Part shown: positions 61,368 through 64,000 of the stretch, piece by piece
Position numbering within the stretch: the first letter of the stretch is position 1
Layout: each line of letters begins with the position of its first letter
NCBI RefSeq assembly: GCF_018736065.1
Contig: NZ_CP076128.1
Coordinates: 3,969,001-4,033,000 of the forward strand
Direction of reading: 5' to 3'
DNA length: 64,000 bases
Origin: Flammeovirga kamogawensis
GTDB taxonomy: Bacteria; Bacteroidota; Bacteroidia; Cytophagales; Flammeovirgaceae
Program-made: the position numbers and the translations under genes
The notes under the pieces: generated by a model
Databases searched by the model: none
What the model was told of the DNA's origin: nothing
The model's input: the letters and a program-made list of their open reading frames with translations, nothing else

Positions 61368-61662
61368 ATTCAATATTCACTGTATCAGATACAATTTCTT
61401 TCCATTCAGGATTTTTCTTTATATAAGCAGCAACAAAAGGACATAAAGGAACGAGATCGTATTCAGTTTTTTCTTTGATATTTGTAAGAACATCCAATAC
61501 TAATTCTTTGCCTATTCCTTGGCCGGCAAAAATACGAGGTACTTCGGTGTGTGTTAAATATATATTTCCTCTAGCGATGATATAATCAATGAAAGCATAA
61601 TGTCCATCAATCATATATTCATAACGTTTCTTTTCTTCGTTATTAATAAGTTGGTGTTTCAT
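61366..61662 (-). CDS. Small GNAT-fold acetyltransferase (YidJ/GtnA-type)
   Basis: From ATG 61662 the protein is 98 residues, the usual size of the small, stand-alone GNAT-like group. It has MIDGHYAFIDYIIARGNIYLTH at the start, then TEVPRIFAGQGIGKELVLDV with the acetyl-CoA pyrophosphate-binding QGIGKEL loop. A C-terminal LVPLCPFVAAYIKKNPEWKE follows, which matches the P-x-C-P/x-Y-ANxFxxxHPxx-type end of this family. The substrate is unknown. The open frame extends to 61686 through an upstream ATG, adding eight residues; the internal start is chosen because it matches the family N terminus, but the difference is small. It is convergent with the sulfatase gene. Confidence 0.8.
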   Translation of the reverse strand: MKHQLINNEEKKRYEYMIDGHYAFIDYIIARGNIYLTHTEVPRIFAGQGIGKELVLDVLTNIKEKTEYDLVPLCPFVAAYIKKNPEWKEIVSDTVNIE

Positions 61663-61686
61663 TTTCAGGTGTTTTAAAGTAAACAT

Positions 61687-62074
61687 AGCTAATGGTATGG
61701 CTATTTATAAGTTACTGAAATGATTTTGATTAAGCTATTTCTGAAATGAAATAATCAGGTTTTAAAAAAAGCCTCTTTAAATATAGTAAGGTAAAGCCGT
61801 AAGTTTTTACTTTTGCTTAGTAAGCCACTCTTTTAAATGAGAGTAACTGGAAAAGAATTTAATGGTATAACTGATCGTTAATTGATGTTTTTTTATACGA
61901 AGTTCAGGGTATCTAGATACTATTGATAGTAAATAGAAGTGATTGTATAGCTCAAGTATTTACAATACAATAACATAGATATCGAGTGTGATTTTTTATA
62001 TAAATGCTTATGATTTTTTGGCTAAAGAACTCATTTTTTCATCTATTTTTATTAGTTCTTTTTATAGAAGAACA
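61687..62074. other. Intergenic region with no gene recognised
   Basis: No reading frame with support and no clear terminator was seen. A short inverted repeat ACTCT/AGAGT lies near 61826-61844. The following 170 bases are a decayed gene copy, so this stretch may also contain eroded sequence too diverged to recognise. Confidence 0.5.
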
Positions 62075-62244
62075 TAAGGAAATTTTGTTTTGGGTTTTGA
62101 TAGTGAAATGGCCGTATTTATGTACAATTATGTGATTGATTCATTACAGAAAACTGATTTTAGAGGTATGGGTATAGTATTAGAAAACCTTTAACCTCTT
62201 TAGCAAGAGGTCTCCGAGCGTATAATGGATAATAGAATGGCCTG
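62075..62244 (+). pseudogene. Decayed copy of the C-terminal part of the LTA-synthase-like gene
   Basis: This stretch is clearly similar to the last 190 bases or so of the sulfatase-family gene at 59349-61283. Shared stretches include TGTTTTGGGTTTTGAT, TTTATGTACAATTATAT versus TTTATGTACAATTATGT, and TCTCCGAGCGT. The copy contains substitutions, deletions (the section between the two blocks is shortened) and an early stop, so it cannot encode the domain. It corresponds to about residues 583-644 of the intact protein. It probably remains from a tandem duplication whose rest was deleted. Nothing suggests it is expressed. Confidence 0.8.
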
Positions 62245-62325
62245 TTTAAAAAAGGTGAAGTTTATTGAAAGTTATGGTTTTATTCTATTACTTGCTTTTA
62301 GATCTTATAATTACTAAAATGTATC

Positions 62326-63057
62326 ATGAAAACAGGAATAAAACTAACTATTGATCAACGTTGTAATGCAGATACTAAAGATTTTAAACCTACAAGAAAT
62401 GGAGGTTTTTGTCTACATTGTCAGAAAGAAGTAATCAATTTTAAGGATAAGTCGGATAAGGAAATTATCAACTATTTTAATAATACTCGAAGTGTTATTT
62501 GCGGACGTTTTCAACCTAAACAATTAAAAGAATATCAATTTTCTTCTAAAGATTTAACTATTGTGAAGGAAAAGAGAACATGGTTTTCTAGTTTAGCTGC
62601 TATAACTTTTTTATCAGTTTTACCTTTTACTGATGCTAAATCTCAAGAATTAAAGACTAATGTTTCAATTTCTTCTTTAAATCACATAGGTAAAAGAGTG
62701 GAGGGTGAAACTCAAGATGATACACAACGGAGAATAACAGTTGTTGGTGTAGTGAAAGATAAAGAGGAATATTTTGATGTACTTCCTGGGGTTAATGTTT
62801 TCATTAAAGGAACTTCAATTAGCACAATAACTAATTTAGATGGTAAATTTAAGTTAGAAAATGTTCCAATTGGTTCAGAAATAGAATTTATGTTTATTGG
62901 CTACGAGAACTTAACATTTAAAGTAAAGAATACTGAAGTTAAAGAAATTGAATTAATGATGGATCAGAGTCAAGATTGGTTAGGGAATGTTCAAGTTCAT
63001 GAAATTTATACTTCTAATAAGAAAACGTTTTGGCAAAGAATAAAAGGTATTTTTTAA
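62326..63057 (+). CDS. Four-cysteine N-terminal domain fused to carboxypeptidase-regulatory-like domain
   Basis: The 243-residue protein begins with a compact domain containing four cysteines (C13, C29, C32, C59) in FCLHCQKEVINFKDKS and VICGRF, likely a metal-binding site. A hydrophobic segment at about 86-103 (WFSSLAAITFLSVLPF) follows, then a linker. A carboxypeptidase-D-regulatory-like beta domain (about 136-220) has ITVVGVVKDKEEY, VLPGVNVFIKGTSISTITNL and DGKFKLENVPIGSEIEF. This layout is seen in many Bacteroidota proteins of unknown function: a cytosolic cysteine domain, one membrane pass and an outside beta domain. The next gene, a transglutaminase-like protein, overlaps its stop by one base, so the two are coupled. 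No signal peptide precedes the cysteine domain. Confidence 0.75.
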   Translation: MKTGIKLTIDQRCNADTKDFKPTRNGGFCLHCQKEVINFKDKSDKEIINYFNNTRSVICGRFQPKQLKEYQFSSKDLTIVKEKRTWFSSLAAITFLSVLPFTDAKSQELKTNVSISSLNHIGKRVEGETQDDTQRRITVVGVVKDKEEYFDVLPGVNVFIKGTSISTITNLDGKFKLENVPIGSEIEFMFIGYENLTFKVKNTEVKEIELMMDQSQDWLGNVQVHEIYTSNKKTFWQRIKGIF

Positions 63058-64000
63058 TGAGATTTTTCATTGTATTTTTATTCGTTACCCTTTCATCTCA
63101 TGCTCAGGTTTCAAATAATGATTTTTTAGACTTTTCTAAAGCTGATAGTATTGCCTTATCTTATAAAGGTGCTGATTTGTATAATTTATATACCTTTTCT
63201 AATAGTTTAACGAAAGATTTATCAACTGATTTTGAAAAGTTTCGATCTATTTTTTATTGGGTTTGTACAAATATTACAGCAGATAGAAGTGCAAATATCA
63301 AGAATCAGAATAATAGAAGGAAGTTATTTAAAAATGAAGAATCTTTAACAGAGTGGAATAATAACTTCAGTGAAAAAGTATTTAAAACGTTATTAGAAGA
63401 TAAAAAAACAGTATGTACTGGGTATGCTTATCTTTTAAAAAAACTATGCTCTATTTCTGGAATTAAATGTGAAATAGTTGATGGTTATGGTCGTAATGCT
63501 CTATCAGTAGATTTAAATGTTGGAAGTATACCTAATCATTCTTGGAATGCTGTACAACTTGATGGAAAATGGTATTTATGTGATCCTACATGGGCAAGTG
63601 GGTACTTTAAAGGTACAGAGTATACTTTTAATTTTGAATTTAATGAAGGGTATTTTTTGACACCGCCATCTAACTTTATTTTAACACATTTCCCATTAAA
63701 AAGTCAATGGCAACTTTTGGAGAATTTTATCTCTTTTGATGATTTTATAGGTTTACCTTTACATTATAGCTTTGCTTTTAGAAATCAAATTTTTATAGAT
63801 TCTCCACTTACTATTAATTTTCAATTGAAAAAAAACGAGTTTTTTACAATTACAATGAAAGTAAGTGAGGATGTAAACCCAAAAGAAATAGTATTAAAAT
63901 GGGGCAAAGAACTAAATTATTTAAAATCAGATATAGTTAATTTAGATGCAAATATTGTCCATATTACATCAAAAATATCAGTAAAAGGATATTATAATAT
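63057..64000 (+). CDS. Exported transglutaminase-like protein (3' truncated by window)
   Basis: The reading frame starts at ATG 63057, which overlaps the TAA of the previous gene by one base, and is still open at the window end (314 codons visible). A signal peptide (MRFFIVFLFVTLSSHAQ) is followed by a transglutaminase-like core. FRSIFYWVCTNITADRSAN leads to the catalytic Cys120 in KKTVCTGYAYLLKKLC, His161 in NHSWNAVQLDGKWYL and Asp176 in CDPTWASG, a complete triad. After about residue 230 a beta-rich region begins that is cut by the window. Such proteins may be peptidases or protein cross-linkers; the reaction is unknown. The gene is coupled to the carboxypeptidase-regulatory-like gene, so they probably act together at the cell envelope. 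Confidence 0.82.
   Translation, partial: MRFFIVFLFVTLSSHAQVSNNDFLDFSKADSIALSYKGADLYNLYTFSNSLTKDLSTDFEKFRSIFYWVCTNITADRSANIKNQNNRRKLFKNEESLTEWNNNFSEKVFKTLLEDKKTVCTGYAYLLKKLCSISGIKCEIVDGYGRNALSVDLNVGSIPNHSWNAVQLDGKWYLCDPTWASGYFKGTEYTFNFEFNEGYFLTPPSNFILTHFPLKSQWQLLENFISFDDFIGLPLHYSFAFRNQIFIDSPLTINFQLKKNEFFTITMKVSEDVNPKEIVLKWGKELNYLKSDIVNLDANIVHITSKISVKGYYN

Noticed and set aside
61780-61860. Possible terminator or small RNA after the GNAT gene's start
   Set aside because: The short ACTCT/AGAGT repeat is weak and no T run or promoter is evident.
1-64000. CRISPR arrays, tRNA genes, rRNA genes, prophage or defence islands
   Set aside because: I looked for regularly spaced repeats, cloverleaf-like sequences and phage or defence gene families and saw none; tRNA detection by eye is imperfect, and a covariance-model scan would settle it.

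Overview
The window is an AT-rich bacterial chromosome segment that is almost entirely coding, with genes on both strands. It looks like a marine, gliding member of the Bacteroidota, most likely a Cytophagales/Flammeovirga-type organism. The reasons are: two secreted enzymes with C-terminal type IX secretion sorting domains (a GH16 polysaccharidase and an M43 metalloprotease), a GldJ-like gliding lipoprotein, a Bacteroidota-style RNase H with an N-terminal viroplasmin domain, repeated TAnnTTTG promoter elements close to start codons, and weak or absent Shine-Dalgarno sequences. No rRNA, tRNA, CRISPR array, prophage or replication origin was seen. The genus is an inference.

Layout. 1-7.7 kb: the tail of mltG, nfi, a membrane protein of unknown function, then (minus) glgX, murA, a periplasmic thioredoxin-fold protein and an isochorismate synthase. 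7.9-14.7 kb (plus): a divergent DUF885-like protein, then alpha/beta hydrolase, CBS protein and nadK, then a lipoprotein M3 peptidase. 14.8-25.8 kb (minus): GH16 enzyme, cysteine-cluster protein, recQ, and a signalling operon read as miaA, PAS histidine kinase, single-domain response regulator, receiver-PAS-kinase hybrid, receiver-CRP fusion. 25.9-30.3 kb (plus): tdk, a very large HAMP/GAF/PAS sensor with no recognisable output domain, and a cyclophilin. 30.4-33 kb (minus): a small HExxH protein, a GT35 phosphorylase homologue lacking the PLP lysine, and a small membrane protein. 33.2-37.6 kb (plus): an AddB-like nuclease and a TPR protein.

37.6-39.0 kb is a complete IS256-family element with an 8-bp target duplication. 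It sits inside the loop of what was a bidirectional terminator. Then (minus) come ppk2, rnhA and a frameshifted GNAT gene, followed by an unlisted 48-codon basic gene (plus), a NarL-type response regulator and its propeller-type sensor kinase (minus), and an MFS sugar transporter (plus). 46.9-64 kb holds the M43 protease, pyrH-frr, a universal stress protein, a purine nucleoside phosphorylase, tex, gldJ, mfd, an LTA-synthase-like sulfatase, a small GNAT, a decayed partial copy of the sulfatase gene, and a two-gene unit (CxxC/carboxypeptidase-regulatory protein plus a transglutaminase-like protein) cut by the window end.

How the parts work together. Most genes are housekeeping (cell wall, nucleotide metabolism, DNA repair, translation). 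Polysaccharide and glycogen use is represented by the GH16 enzyme, the MFS transporter, glgX and the GT35 homologue. Signalling is unusually dense: three histidine kinases, three response regulators, and one large sensor without an output module. Strong hairpin terminators mark nearly every transcription-unit end. I see no clear new defence or mobile system. The best leads are the GT35 homologue without its PLP lysine, the DUF885-like protein with a damaged metal motif, the output-less sensor, the small basic protein, and the IS-split terminator.
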